Of a stretch of DNA of 11,575 bases, positions 1-6,900 are shown piece by piece. The notes beneath the pieces were generated by a model. That model saw only the letters and a program-made list of their open reading frames with translations, had not been told where the DNA came from and did no database searches. Each line of letters starts with the position of its first letter. The stretch's first letter is position 1. The position numbers were made by a program, and so were the translations under genes. Source of the stretch: Candidatus Omnitrophota bacterium (lineage in GTDB: Bacteria; Omnitrophota; Gorgyraeia; Duberdicusellales; 4484-171); assembly GCA_030631705.1 (NCBI GenBank), contig DAOVKQ010000007.1, positions 1-11,575 of the forward strand, in the 5' to 3' direction.

Positions 1-322
1 AATCACTATCATAGGTATATTCGATATAATTGCTGCTCCACACAGGATTAGGCGCGCTGTAGCCGCAATAAGTACGGAATTTAACATGTGACGCCGACGG
101 ACTGTTAGTTTTAATTTCAACGGCTGTGGTCTTACGGATATCTCTCACTATCCAGCCTAAGGCCCGCCTTGTACTTTCCTGAAGTTCGAACTTCTTTCTA
201 CTGATACTGTTAGAAATATACCCTGTGTTTAATACTACCAATAAAGAAGACAAAACGCCTCCCAAAATAACCATAACTATAATTACCTCGATAATATTCA
301 TCCCCTTTCTCTTACTGGGCAA
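1..322 (-). CDS. PilW/GspJ-like minor prepilin (3' part cut by window edge)
   Basis: The first 107 codons of a prepilin are present; the C-terminus lies outside the window. Starting at a TTG (320-322) gives the short basic leader MPSKRKG followed by MNIIEVIIVMVILGG. This is a class III prepilin signal, with Gly at -1, Glu at +5 of the mature protein, and a hydrophobic helix to about residue 30. An ATG at 299-301 would start exactly at mature residue 1 and lose the leader, so I prefer the TTG, although no strong ribosome binding site precedes it. The start overlaps the end of the preceding minor pilin gene by 11 bases, which fits translational coupling. The last gene visible in the pilin block, and the long post-helix region with Tyr/Ser/Asn, suggest a PilW/GspJ-type minor (pseudo)pilin. 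The exact subtype is an inference. Confidence 0.8.
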   Translation of the reverse strand, partial: MPSKRKGMNIIEVIIVMVILGGVLSSLLVVLNTGYISNSISRKKFELQESTRRALGWIVRDIRKTTAVEIKTNSPSASHVKFRTYCGYSAPNPVWSSNYIEYTYDSD

Positions 323-668
323 TCTTGGTGATAAGGGAAAAAGTTTTTGTCTGGCTTCTTTCAGTCCAGCTAACATCTACTGTTACCTCCGTTAATGAAC
401 CTGTTTCGTTGGTAGTTACCGCGACTGCCTCGCTATTAAGATTGGTAAAGGTCGCGGGAGTATAATCATCTATAGCAGAATAATCCAAATCTTTTATCTG
501 TTCCAATACATGCTGGGCATCAGTACAGGCAGTAATTCTATTACTGTTGGACTCACTTAAGAACTTACAGGAAACAGTAACAAAAAGCAGGGTTACTATT
601 GCCGGCAGTAGTATTGCTACCGCCAGCATTACTTCTAATAAGGTAAATGATTTATGTTTGATAAACAT
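312..668 (-). CDS. PilV/GspI-like minor prepilin
   Basis: A 118-residue protein with a prepilin N-terminus: leader MFIKHKS, then FTLLEVMLAVAILLPA and a hydrophobic helix to about residue 32. Glu12 is at +5 of the mature chain. The residue before the predicted cut is Ser7, not the usual Gly. The C-terminal stretch (about residues 92-118, with a V-x-V-x-W core and a final L-I-T-K-I) resembles the beta strands of PilV/GspI-type minor pilins, which help start the filament or pseudopilus tip. An ATG at 666-668 is preceded by AAGGA about 7 bases upstream, partly overlapping the stop of the major pilin gene 10 bases away. The gene is probably co-transcribed with the pilin and with the next minor pilin, which it overlaps. 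Small Cys pair C34/C48 (one within or just after the helix). Family placement is confident, subtype less so. Confidence 0.82.
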   Translation of the reverse strand: MFIKHKSFTLLEVMLAVAILLPAIVTLLFVTVSCKFLSESNSNRITACTDAQHVLEQIKDLDYSAIDDYTPATFTNLNSEAVAVTTNETGSLTEVTVDVSWTERSQTKTFSLITKIAQ

Positions 669-678
669 CTCTTAATCC

Positions 679-1080
679 TTAGCCCCCGCAAGATGACGAA
701 GAAAATACTCCTCCTGTAGTTACTTTATAATTCTTGGAACCGGTGCTTCCGCAAGACGATGGTGACGCTGTTATGCTATAAGCGGCTGCAGTAAACGTAC
801 CGTAAGCATAAGTATACCCTTCAATGGTCTTGCCTTTAAATGCCTGATTCAAATAAGGAGGTGTAGTGCCTGTAAGCTGAGCCTCGGCAGTTGGATAACT
901 TCCATTATTTGCCGCGGCATAATTTTCAAATGCCGCGGCAATTATTTTAATATTAGCCCCGGCAGCATTCTCTTTGGCACTCATGGAAATCCGGGATACA
1001 GTAGGAATAGTGAGCGCCGCCAATATGCCGATAATAACCATAACCATTATCAACTCTATTATCGTAAATCCTTTTTTCAC
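679..1080 (-). CDS. GspG/PilA-like major prepilin (type IV pilin or pseudopilin)
   Basis: A 133-residue prepilin: leader MKKG, then FTIIELIMVMVIIGILAA, with Gly4 before the cut, Phe5 as the methylated first residue and Glu9 at +5. A hydrophobic helix runs to about residue 29, followed by an amphipathic helix (about 30-58) and a small globular domain. Cys110 and Cys131 could form a C-terminal disulfide (D-region-like loop); the tail is rich in Ser and Gly. Size and the NNGSYPT-type segment after the helix fit GspG-like pilins. The start is GTG (1078-1080) with a near-perfect Shine-Dalgarno, AAGGAGGT, 4 bases upstream. It has its own strong-looking promoter in the 114-bp gap after gspF/pilC, as expected for an abundant filament subunit. 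Whether it forms a surface pilus or a secretion pseudopilus cannot be decided here. Confidence 0.9.
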   Translation of the reverse strand: MKKGFTIIELIMVMVIIGILAALTIPTVSRISMSAKENAAGANIKIIAAAFENYAAANNGSYPTAEAQLTGTTPPYLNQAFKGKTIEGYTYAYGTFTAAAYSITASPSSCGSTGSKNYKVTTGGVFSSSSCGG

Positions 1081-1084
1081 TTTT

Positions 1085-1092
1085 ACCTCCTT
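1085..1092 (-). promoter_or_regulatory. Strong Shine-Dalgarno of the major pilin gene
   Basis: The minus strand reads AAGGAGGT, 4 bases before a GTG codon. It is the best ribosome binding site in the window together with that of the L,D-transpeptidase, and it fixes the GTG start of the pilin. Confidence 0.8.
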
Positions 1093-1103
1093 AATGAGAC
1101 TTA

Positions 1104-1123
1104 CGTTTTCTCAAAGGAAAACG
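1104..1123 (-). promoter_or_regulatory. Hairpin in the pilin 5' leader
   Basis: The minus strand reads CGTTTTC, a 6-base loop, then GAAAACG: a perfect 7-bp stem between the predicted transcription start (about 1139) and the ribosome binding site. No U-tract follows, so it is not an intrinsic terminator. A role in mRNA stability is an inference. Confidence 0.45.
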
Positions 1124-1145
1124 CCCGGTTTCTGCATCCAATTCA

Positions 1146-1174
1146 TTGATAGCATACCATAAGCGAATTGTCAA
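1146..1174 (-). promoter_or_regulatory. Sigma70-type promoter of the major pilin gene
   Basis: Minus strand: -35 TTGACA (1169-1174, perfect consensus), a 17-base spacer, and -10 TATCAA (1146-1151, 4 of 6) preceded by TGC, giving an extended -10 (TGn). Predicted start of transcription is near 1139, leaving a leader of about 59 bases. It lies just downstream of the gspF/pilC stop codon, so the pilin block can be expressed separately from the assembly ATPases. Confidence 0.7.
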
Positions 1175-1182
1175 TCTGCCAT

Positions 1183-1196
1183 GGTTCGAACCGGTT
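1183..1196. repeat. Overlapping palindromes upstream of the pilin promoter
   Basis: The sequence contains the perfect 10-bp palindrome GGTTCGAACC (1183-1192) overlapping a second palindrome AACCGGTT (1189-1196). They end 8 bases upstream of the pilin -35 box and overlap the gspF/pilC stop codon. The position suits an activator or other regulator site, but no known operator is recognised. Confidence 0.4.
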
Positions 1197-2400
1197 ACTT
1201 TCCTAATATTGCCTGTGATATATTCAAGATTGGCAAAAACAAGGCAATAACAATACCACCGACAATAATACCTACAAGCACTATAAGCATCGGCTCAATT
1301 ATACTGGCAAGCCCGGAGATAACCGCGTCAGTCTGTTCTTCATAAAACTGGGCAATCTTTGAAAGCATGTGTTCCAGCTTTCCGGTCCTTTCGCCTACGG
1401 CAAGCATTTTTACTACCATAGGGGGAAACACTCCGCTTTCTTCTAACGGCTGGGATATAGGAACACCTTCCTGCACTGATTTTTTTGCTTTAAGAACTAC
1501 TTCTTCTATTATTTTGTTGCCGCTTGTCTTGCCTACAATATCGAGGGCATTTGTAATATTTACTCCGCTTTTGACTAAGGTAGCAAATGTCCGGGAAAAT
1601 TTAGCAATGCTTACTTTTCTAAATACGTCGCCTAACACCGGAAGTGAAAGTAAAAAAATATGAAAATACCTTTTCCCGCCGGGGGTGGAAATATATTTCT
1701 TAATAAGACTTATCACTCCGGCAATGCCCAAAATTACCAATAGGAAATATTTTTTCAATATCTCTGAAAAAGTCATCAATATTTGTGTAGGAAGAGGCAA
1801 CGGCGCGCCTAAACTATCATATAAAGATTTAAAAGTAGGTATAATCTTAAGAAGCAAAAAAGTGGTCATTATTATAGTCATTATTAATATTACTACGGGA
1901 TAAATAAGGCTGGAGATGATTTTTTTCTTTAACGCGCTCGTTTTTTCTAAATAGATCGACAGCCTTTCTAGAATCTGAGGTAAATTCCCTGAAGTTTCCG
2001 CCGCTTCCACCATGCTTACATATATTTCGGGAAAAACTTTTGGATGTTTTTCTAAGCTGGAGGCAAACGAGACACCTTCAGTCAAATCCTTATAAATATT
2101 GGCAATCACTCCTTTAAAATAAGGGTTGGTTACCTGCTGCACTAAAATATCCAAAGAAGCAACTATAGGGACTCCGCTCTCAATCAAAGTTGTAAGCTGA
2201 CGGGAAAATATGACTAATTCATCGGTTTTGACTTTTCCTCTCGCGCGGGAAACTTTTTTAAGCTTCTCTTGTTTCAAGGAAAGAATTACGTTCCCCTGGG
2301 AGTGAAGATATTCCAGGGCTTTATCTTTGGAATCGGCCTCAAGCGTACCTTTAAGCGCTTTGCCTTCCTTTGTCTTTATATTATAAGAAAAAATTCCCAT
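1195..2400 (-). CDS. GspF/PilC inner-membrane platform protein
   Basis: A 401-residue type II secretion/type IV pilus platform protein, full length for the family. An N-terminal domain begins MGIFSYNIKTKEGK with G-T-L-E-A at about residues 18-22. It is followed by two T2SSF repeats (about 65-188 and 268-390), each with the R-x-L-x-T-L-x-x-S-G-V pattern (R67 to V77, then R270 to V280) and a G-x-x-P-x-S/Q motif. Predicted membrane helices lie at about 166-188, 216-236 and 370-393. It sits in the inner membrane, where the PilB/GspE ATPase turns it to insert or extract pilin subunits. The ATG (2398-2400) has no Shine-Dalgarno. It begins 24 bases after the stop of the second ATPase gene, with an 8-codon mini-ORF in between, so translation is probably coupled. 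No earlier in-frame start exists after the upstream stop. Confidence 0.93.
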   Translation of the reverse strand: MGIFSYNIKTKEGKALKGTLEADSKDKALEYLHSQGNVILSLKQEKLKKVSRARGKVKTDELVIFSRQLTTLIESGVPIVASLDILVQQVTNPYFKGVIANIYKDLTEGVSFASSLEKHPKVFPEIYVSMVEAAETSGNLPQILERLSIYLEKTSALKKKIISSLIYPVVILIMTIIMTTFLLLKIIPTFKSLYDSLGAPLPLPTQILMTFSEILKKYFLLVILGIAGVISLIKKYISTPGGKRYFHIFLLSLPVLGDVFRKVSIAKFSRTFATLVKSGVNITNALDIVGKTSGNKIIEEVVLKAKKSVQEGVPISQPLEESGVFPPMVVKMLAVGERTGKLEHMLSKIAQFYEEQTDAVISGLASIIEPMLIVLVGIIVGGIVIALFLPILNISQAILGK

Positions 2401-2424
2401 ATTAGTAAATTTCGCATTTTTCTT

Positions 2425-4119
2425 TCATCCTGTTACCCTCAAAACTTCTTCCAGGCTGGTTACACCGTTAAGACATTTATCAAAACCGTCCTCTTTTAAA
2501 AAAGTAAATTCTTTATTTTCTTTAGCATATTTAATAATATCCTCTTCAGCGGCTTGCTTTATTATCATTTCTTTTATGACATCATCTATCAATAATACTT
2601 CAAGCAAGGCAATCCTGCCTCTATATCCTGTTTTATTACAATAAGCGCAGCCTTTTGTTTTATAGAATTCATTCCCCAATGTAACAGGAAAATTCATTTT
2701 CTTAAGCAACTCTTCTTTTATTTTATACTTTATTCTGCATTTGGGACAGAGTTTTCTTACTAATCTTTGCGCCGTTGCGGCAATCAAAGAAGAAGCCAGT
2801 AAAAACGGTTCGATGTGCATATCAACCAGACGGGTTATTGCTCCTGCCGAACTATTGGTGTGAAGGGTAGAAAATATTAATTCTCCGGTTAAAGAGGCTT
2901 TAATGGCAATGTCGGCAGTTTCTGAATCCCTGATTTCTCCTACCATAATTACGTCCGGGGACTGACGCAGCACAGTGCGCAGACAGGAAGCAAAACCAAG
3001 TCCGATTTCAGGCTTTACCTGAATCTGGGTAATACCTTCTATCTGATACTCTACCGGATTCTCGATAGTGATTATATTTTTATCGGCTGTATTAAGCTGG
3101 GTTATAACTGAATATAGAGTGGTAGACTTTCCGCTGCCGGTAGGGCCGGTAACTAAAATTATTCCAAAAGGAGCGCTTAAAGCCTGTTCAAATAATTTTA
3201 GAGGGACATCGGAAAATCCCAGTTTTTTAGTTCCTATAGACAGGGTGCTTCTGTCTAAAATGCGTAAAACAATTTTTTCTCCGAAATTCGTAGGCAAACT
3301 TGAAACCCTGAAATCTATCTCCCTTTCCTCAAGCTTTATCTTAAACCTGCCGTCCTGAGGAATCCGGAATTCAGTTATATTCAGGGAAGCCATAATTTTC
3401 AGCCTTGCCAGAATAGCGCTTTGATTTTTTTTAGGAAGGGTTAAACCATGACGTAATACCCCGTCAATTCTGTACCTTACGGATAAATTATCCTGCATGG
3501 GTTCTATATGAATATCGGAGCTTCTTCTTTTTAAACCTTCATATATAATTAAATCAACCACCCTTACAATCGGAGCCCTTTTACTTTCTTTAAGCATCTC
3601 CTCCAAATCATGACCGTCTTTATAGCTTACCTCTTTCACTGATAAATCCTCTTCATCCTTATCGGCCAAAAAAGCTAATTTTTCTCCTTCGGAATACAGC
3701 TCATTTAATACCTTCTCAATCTTGTCTTCATTGGAAAGCACCAAACCTATCTTGTTGAAACTACAAGCTATGTTTATATCATCCAGCGCTATTATATCCA
3801 GTGGATTTGCCGTAGCTAATGTCAGGACATTGCCCATCTTAGAAATAGGCAAAAGTTTATACTTAAAAGCTAATTGTTTAGGCAGAAGCTTTTTATTTTC
3901 CGAAGAAAACCTATATTTATCGAGGTCAAGGTAAGGGATTTTGTATTCTTTAGAAAATATAAGAAGAATATCTTCCCTACTTACAATGTTATCGCGGATC
4001 AAAGCTTCTTTAAAATCATTAAAGTTAGGATAGTTCCCGCTTATCTCATCCAAAACCTTCCTGTCGGCATTGCCTTTAAGCAAAATGTTTCTTATTATTC
4101 TCTCTTTTAACGATTCCAT
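2425..4119 (-). CDS. PilB/GspE-family assembly ATPase, second of tandem pair
   Basis: A 564-residue hexameric ATPase that powers pilin polymerisation or pseudopilus growth from the cytoplasmic face of the platform. Residues about 1-145 form a diverged MshEN/T2SSE N-terminal region, including the P-x-x-x-A-x-x-Y-K-L-L-P-I stretch. Residues about 180-564 are the T2SSE core. Walker A is GPTGSGKST (325-333), the Asp box is TIENPVEY with Asn where Asp is usual, Walker B is DVIMVGEIRD (Glu395), and the His box is STLHT (417-421). Two Cys pairs, C458/C461 and C491/C494, make the zinc-binding site typical of PilB/GspE and absent from PilT. The ATG (4117-4119) lies 2 bases after the stop of the sister ATPase. 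A GGAGG lies 13 bases upstream, a little distant. PilB and GspE cannot be told apart by sequence alone. Confidence 0.93.
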   Translation of the reverse strand: MESLKERIIRNILLKGNADRKVLDEISGNYPNFNDFKEALIRDNIVSREDILLIFSKEYKIPYLDLDKYRFSSENKKLLPKQLAFKYKLLPISKMGNVLTLATANPLDIIALDDINIACSFNKIGLVLSNEDKIEKVLNELYSEGEKLAFLADKDEEDLSVKEVSYKDGHDLEEMLKESKRAPIVRVVDLIIYEGLKRRSSDIHIEPMQDNLSVRYRIDGVLRHGLTLPKKNQSAILARLKIMASLNITEFRIPQDGRFKIKLEEREIDFRVSSLPTNFGEKIVLRILDRSTLSIGTKKLGFSDVPLKLFEQALSAPFGIILVTGPTGSGKSTTLYSVITQLNTADKNIITIENPVEYQIEGITQIQVKPEIGLGFASCLRTVLRQSPDVIMVGEIRDSETADIAIKASLTGELIFSTLHTNSSAGAITRLVDMHIEPFLLASSLIAATAQRLVRKLCPKCRIKYKIKEELLKKMNFPVTLGNEFYKTKGCAYCNKTGYRGRIALLEVLLIDDVIKEMIIKQAAEEDIIKYAKENKEFTFLKEDGFDKCLNGVTSLEEVLRVTG

Positions 4120-4121
4120 AC

Positions 4122-5825
4122 CTATTTATTATCCTCCAGAGTAGCTCTTAAAACCTCCTCCAAACTGGTAATCCCTTTTTCTACGTTTAATATTCCCTGT
4201 TCACGCAAAGATAACATTCCCCGCTCTCTTGCTGCCCTCCTGATTTTATTTTCATCACCGGATATATTGATTAGCCTTCTAATTTCCGAATCTATATGCA
4301 GGTATTCACCCAAGGCGATTCTGCCTTTATAGCCCTGATAAGAACAAGCTTTACATCCTTTAGGTTTAAATATAACAGCGTCTTTCGACATATTATACCT
4401 TTTTTTTATATCGCTGCTTATGTTATTTACCTCTTTACATTTAAGGCACAATTTCCTGACTAATCTTTGGGCCAAAATACCTATAAGAGTAGATGAAAGC
4501 AAAAATGGTTCTACCTTCATATTTATAAGGCGGGTAATCGAACCGGGAGCAGTCGTGGTATGCAGCGTAGACAAAACAAAATGGCCCGTTAAGGCAGCTT
4601 TTATGGCAATATCCACCGTATCAAAATCTCGTATCTCCCCTATCATTATAATATCGGGATCCTGGCGCAGAATGGAGCGTAACGACGAGGCAAAAGTTAA
4701 ATCAACTTCATAATTTACGTTTACCTGGTTTATACCTTCAAATTGATATTCAATAGGGTCCTCGACCGTAATTATATTCTTCTCGGGACTATAAATATGT
4801 TTTAATATAGAGTAAAGTGTTGTGGTTTTGCCGCATCCCGTGGGACCGCATACAAGAATCATTCCATAAGAAGAAGCTGAATCCTTCTTGAGGGAACTGT
4901 TTTGTCTCTCTTCAAAACCTAAGCTGTCTAAATTAAGCAACACTTGAGTTTTATCCAACACCCTTAAGGCCGCCTTTTCTCCCGAGGTTGAAGGAAGAAT
5001 TGATATACGAAAATCAATATTCCTGTTTAATATATTAAGACAGAACCGGCCCTCTTGCGGAAGCCTGTGCTCAGTAATATTCATACTAGCCATAACTTTT
5101 ACGCGTGAAATAACAAAATTATGCATTTTCCTGGGAAATGTATCGGCTTCCCTTAAGATGCCGTCAATACGGTAACGCACACGTGACGCGTCAGCTAAAG
5201 GCTCGATTAAAATATCCGATGCCCCCTCCTCTACTGCTTTTTTTAAAATATAATTGGCAAGTTTTATTATTGGCGCTTCCTCTATAGAACGCAAAATATC
5301 TTCATCTTTAATTTCTTCCTCTTTTTCTTCAATCACCTCAATAGTTGCGGCTTTTGAACCCTGCATTATTTCTTCGACAGCTGTAGTAACCGATTCCTTA
5401 TAATGAATATCTAATGCCTGTTTAATTTCTGAACGGGAAGCAATAACCGGATTTATCTCGCAGCCGGTTATTCTTTCCAAATCCTCAAAGACCAAAACAT
5501 TTAGAGGGTCAGTTAATGCCACGGTAAGAGTATTCCCTATCTTACCTACAGGAAGAACCATATACTTCCTTGCCACATTCTTGGGAATAAGCTTAAGCAC
5601 TTCAGGGGAAGCTTTTAGATTTAAAACTTTTATGGGGGGGATGGATAAATAAGTAGAAAGAAATATCATTAGATCGCGTTCGTCTACATATCCTAGATTT
5701 ACCAAGATGTCATTGAAAGAACCTCCTTTTTCTATATGCAATTGGCGCGTATTAACCAGCTGCTCTTGAGTAATTAATCCTTTTTCTACCAGAAGTTTAG
5801 TGAAATCCTTTTTACCCTCATTCAT
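4122..5825 (-). CDS. PilB/GspE-family assembly ATPase, first of tandem pair
   Basis: A 567-residue sister of the downstream ATPase, with intact core motifs: Walker A GPTGCGKTT (327-335), Asp box TVEDPIEY (E355/D356), Walker B DIIMIGEIRD (Glu397), and His box STLHT. Zinc cysteines are C460/C463 and C491/C494. Residues about 5-145 are an MshEN-like N-terminal domain, and an acidic linker (about 164-176, rich in Glu) follows. Two starts are possible: ATG at 5823-5825 (used here) or an in-frame TTG at 5841-5843 that adds six residues. Neither has a clear Shine-Dalgarno, because a 71-bp palindromic element begins 3 bases upstream of the TTG. The two ATPases differ throughout, so the pair is an old duplication or two specialised motors rather than a recent copy. 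No PilT-type retraction ATPase is in the window. Confidence 0.92.
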   Translation of the reverse strand: MNEGKKDFTKLLVEKGLITQEQLVNTRQLHIEKGGSFNDILVNLGYVDERDLMIFLSTYLSIPPIKVLNLKASPEVLKLIPKNVARKYMVLPVGKIGNTLTVALTDPLNVLVFEDLERITGCEINPVIASRSEIKQALDIHYKESVTTAVEEIMQGSKAATIEVIEEKEEEIKDEDILRSIEEAPIIKLANYILKKAVEEGASDILIEPLADASRVRYRIDGILREADTFPRKMHNFVISRVKVMASMNITEHRLPQEGRFCLNILNRNIDFRISILPSTSGEKAALRVLDKTQVLLNLDSLGFEERQNSSLKKDSASSYGMILVCGPTGCGKTTTLYSILKHIYSPEKNIITVEDPIEYQFEGINQVNVNYEVDLTFASSLRSILRQDPDIIMIGEIRDFDTVDIAIKAALTGHFVLSTLHTTTAPGSITRLINMKVEPFLLSSTLIGILAQRLVRKLCLKCKEVNNISSDIKKRYNMSKDAVIFKPKGCKACSYQGYKGRIALGEYLHIDSEIRRLINISGDENKIRRAARERGMLSLREQGILNVEKGITSLEEVLRATLEDNK

Positions 5826-5845
5826 TTTATTATTGGTTTTCAAGG

Positions 5846-5916
5846 TGTCATTGTCCGGTTTAACCGGATAATCCAGATATTCTGGATTCCCGCTCCTCGC
5901 TTTCGCGGGAATGACA
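5846..5916. repeat. 71-bp composite palindromic element (MITE/REP-like)
   Basis: Perfect 7-bp terminal inverted repeats, TGTCATT (5846-5852) and AATGACA (5910-5916), enclose three further stems. These are TCCGG/CCGGA around TTTAA (5854-5868), AATCCAGA/TCTGGATT around TAT (5870-5888), and ATTCCCGC/GCGGGAAT with an 11-base loop (5886-5912); neighbouring arms overlap by a few bases. The right part resembles the dispersed bacterial repeat whose core is ATTCCCGC...GCGGGAAT next to AATGAC, here with extra bases in the loop. It has no coding capacity. It lies between the stand-alone MshEN gene and the first ATPase, touching the latter's start region. Copy number elsewhere cannot be seen from this window. 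Confidence 0.7.
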
Positions 5917-6009
5917 GTAATCTTAATTTACACAATTTTTAGCATATCACCTAATTTTATAATTCTATTTGACGTAAAAGTTATGCTGGGTGAAGTTCCC
6001 GGGATATTT

Positions 6010-6468
6010 TTAAAACGCCTCTCCTCCCCCGTAGCATTGATTTATGGCATTGCGGATATCGGAAGGCGTACTGATAAAAATCTGCACGCTTAAAGAAGTG
6101 ATACGCTCTAAATGACTAATTGCTTCTGTATTAAGGGGATTAGCCATAGCAATAATTAAGGTATCCGCGACTTTATCTATAGGGAGAAAACAGTAATTTT
6201 TAACAACCTCTTTGGGAACCAAACTGGTTAACTCCTTCGGTATATCGTAATTCTCCAAAGGAATATAGGGAAACCCGTACTGAAAGGAGATGCACTGGGT
6301 AATCTCTTCTTCTGTAGCATACTCTAATTTGACAACAATCTCTCCGATGAGCCCTCCTTGTTCGCGCTGACGGCTCAAGGCATCATTTAACTGTTGTGCC
6401 GTTATGATATCGTTCTCAACAAGAATTTCTCCGAGTAATTTCTCTACTTTTTTCTTTTTTGGAAGCAT
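6010..6468 (-). CDS. Stand-alone MshEN/T2SSE_N-domain protein
   Basis: A 152-residue protein made only of the domain normally found at the N-terminus of PilB/GspE/MshE ATPases, with no Walker motifs. Two repeats are visible: L-G-E-I-L-V-E-x-D-I-I-T-x-x-Q-L-x-x-A-L-x-x-Q (about 12-35) and G-E-I-V-V-K-L-x-Y-A-T-E-E-E-I-x-x-x-I-x-x-Q (about 42-63). They are followed by Y-G-F-P-Y-I-P-L and the L-P-I...A-N-P-L segment (95-112). MshEN domains can bind cyclic-di-GMP; here the usual Arg of the RLG motif is Leu11, so binding is uncertain. The gene starts 26 bases after the response regulator, and the two tandem ATPases follow. The length, clean ends and basic start suggest a real small protein rather than a decayed ATPase. 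A role as regulatory partner of the ATPases is an inference. Confidence 0.82.
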   Translation of the reverse strand: MLPKKKKVEKLLGEILVENDIITAQQLNDALSRQREQGGLIGEIVVKLEYATEEEITQCISFQYGFPYIPLENYDIPKELTSLVPKEVVKNYCFLPIDKVADTLIIAMANPLNTEAISHLERITSLSVQIFISTPSDIRNAINQCYGGGEAF

Positions 6469-6494
6469 AGTCTTACTATAAAAATCAATAAACT

Positions 6495-6896
6495 CTATAT
6501 AGACTTATCGCCTTCGGGCTCTCCTTCACTTATAGAAACCACCGTATATATGCTTTTAATAACATCTTTAATCCGTATAGGTTTAATTATATAATAATCT
6601 GCCTTGAAAGAATAACTTTTTTTTATATCCTCCATCTCATTTTTGGCGGAAATTATTATTACCGGGGTATCTGCTTTTTCTTCGTCTCTCAACCAATTCA
6701 AAACTTTCCATCCGCTCAAATTAGGCATCACTAAATCAAGAAGAATAACATCGGGACGTTCTTCTAATATCTTCGACTTGGCTTCGTTACCGTCAAAGGC
6801 AACAACAACATCAAAGCCTTCCCTTGTTAACGCCTTTTTAAGAAGGGTAACAACTTCCTTTTCGTCATCGGCAATGAGAATCTTTTTGCAAACCAT
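6495..6896 (-). CDS. Single-domain response regulator (CheY-like receiver)
   Basis: A 133-residue protein that is essentially one receiver domain with a short acidic tail. All phosphorylation-site residues are present: Asp10/Asp11 (I-A-D-D-E), the phospho-acceptor Asp54 (L-L-D-L-V-M-P), Ser83 (I-I-I-S-A) and Lys105 (I-I-K-P). There is no output domain, so it must act by protein contact, as CheY, PilG and PilH do. The ATG at 6894-6896 has GAGG 8 bases upstream, inside the end of the PadR gene, with only 4 bases between the genes. Its place directly before the MshEN protein and ATPases suggests control of pilus assembly or motility. The partner kinase is unknown; the histidine kinase at the right end of the window is one candidate. 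Confidence 0.92.
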   Translation of the reverse strand: MVCKKILIADDEKEVVTLLKKALTREGFDVVVAFDGNEAKSKILEERPDVILLDLVMPNLSGWKVLNWLRDEEKADTPVIIISAKNEMEDIKKSYSFKADYYIIKPIRIKDVIKSIYTVVSISEGEPEGDKSI

Positions 6897-6900
6897 GGAA

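Noticed and set aside
1183..1196. GGTTCGAACC resembles the T-arm of a tRNA
   Set aside because: Neither strand gives a matching 5-bp T-stem around the loop, and there is no acceptor stem, anticodon arm or D-arm at the right distances.
6010..6468. Stand-alone MshEN gene as the broken front part of a third ATPase
   Set aside because: The frame ends cleanly after a complete domain, and the 166 bases downstream show no ATPase remnant (no Walker or zinc motifs) before the next gene.
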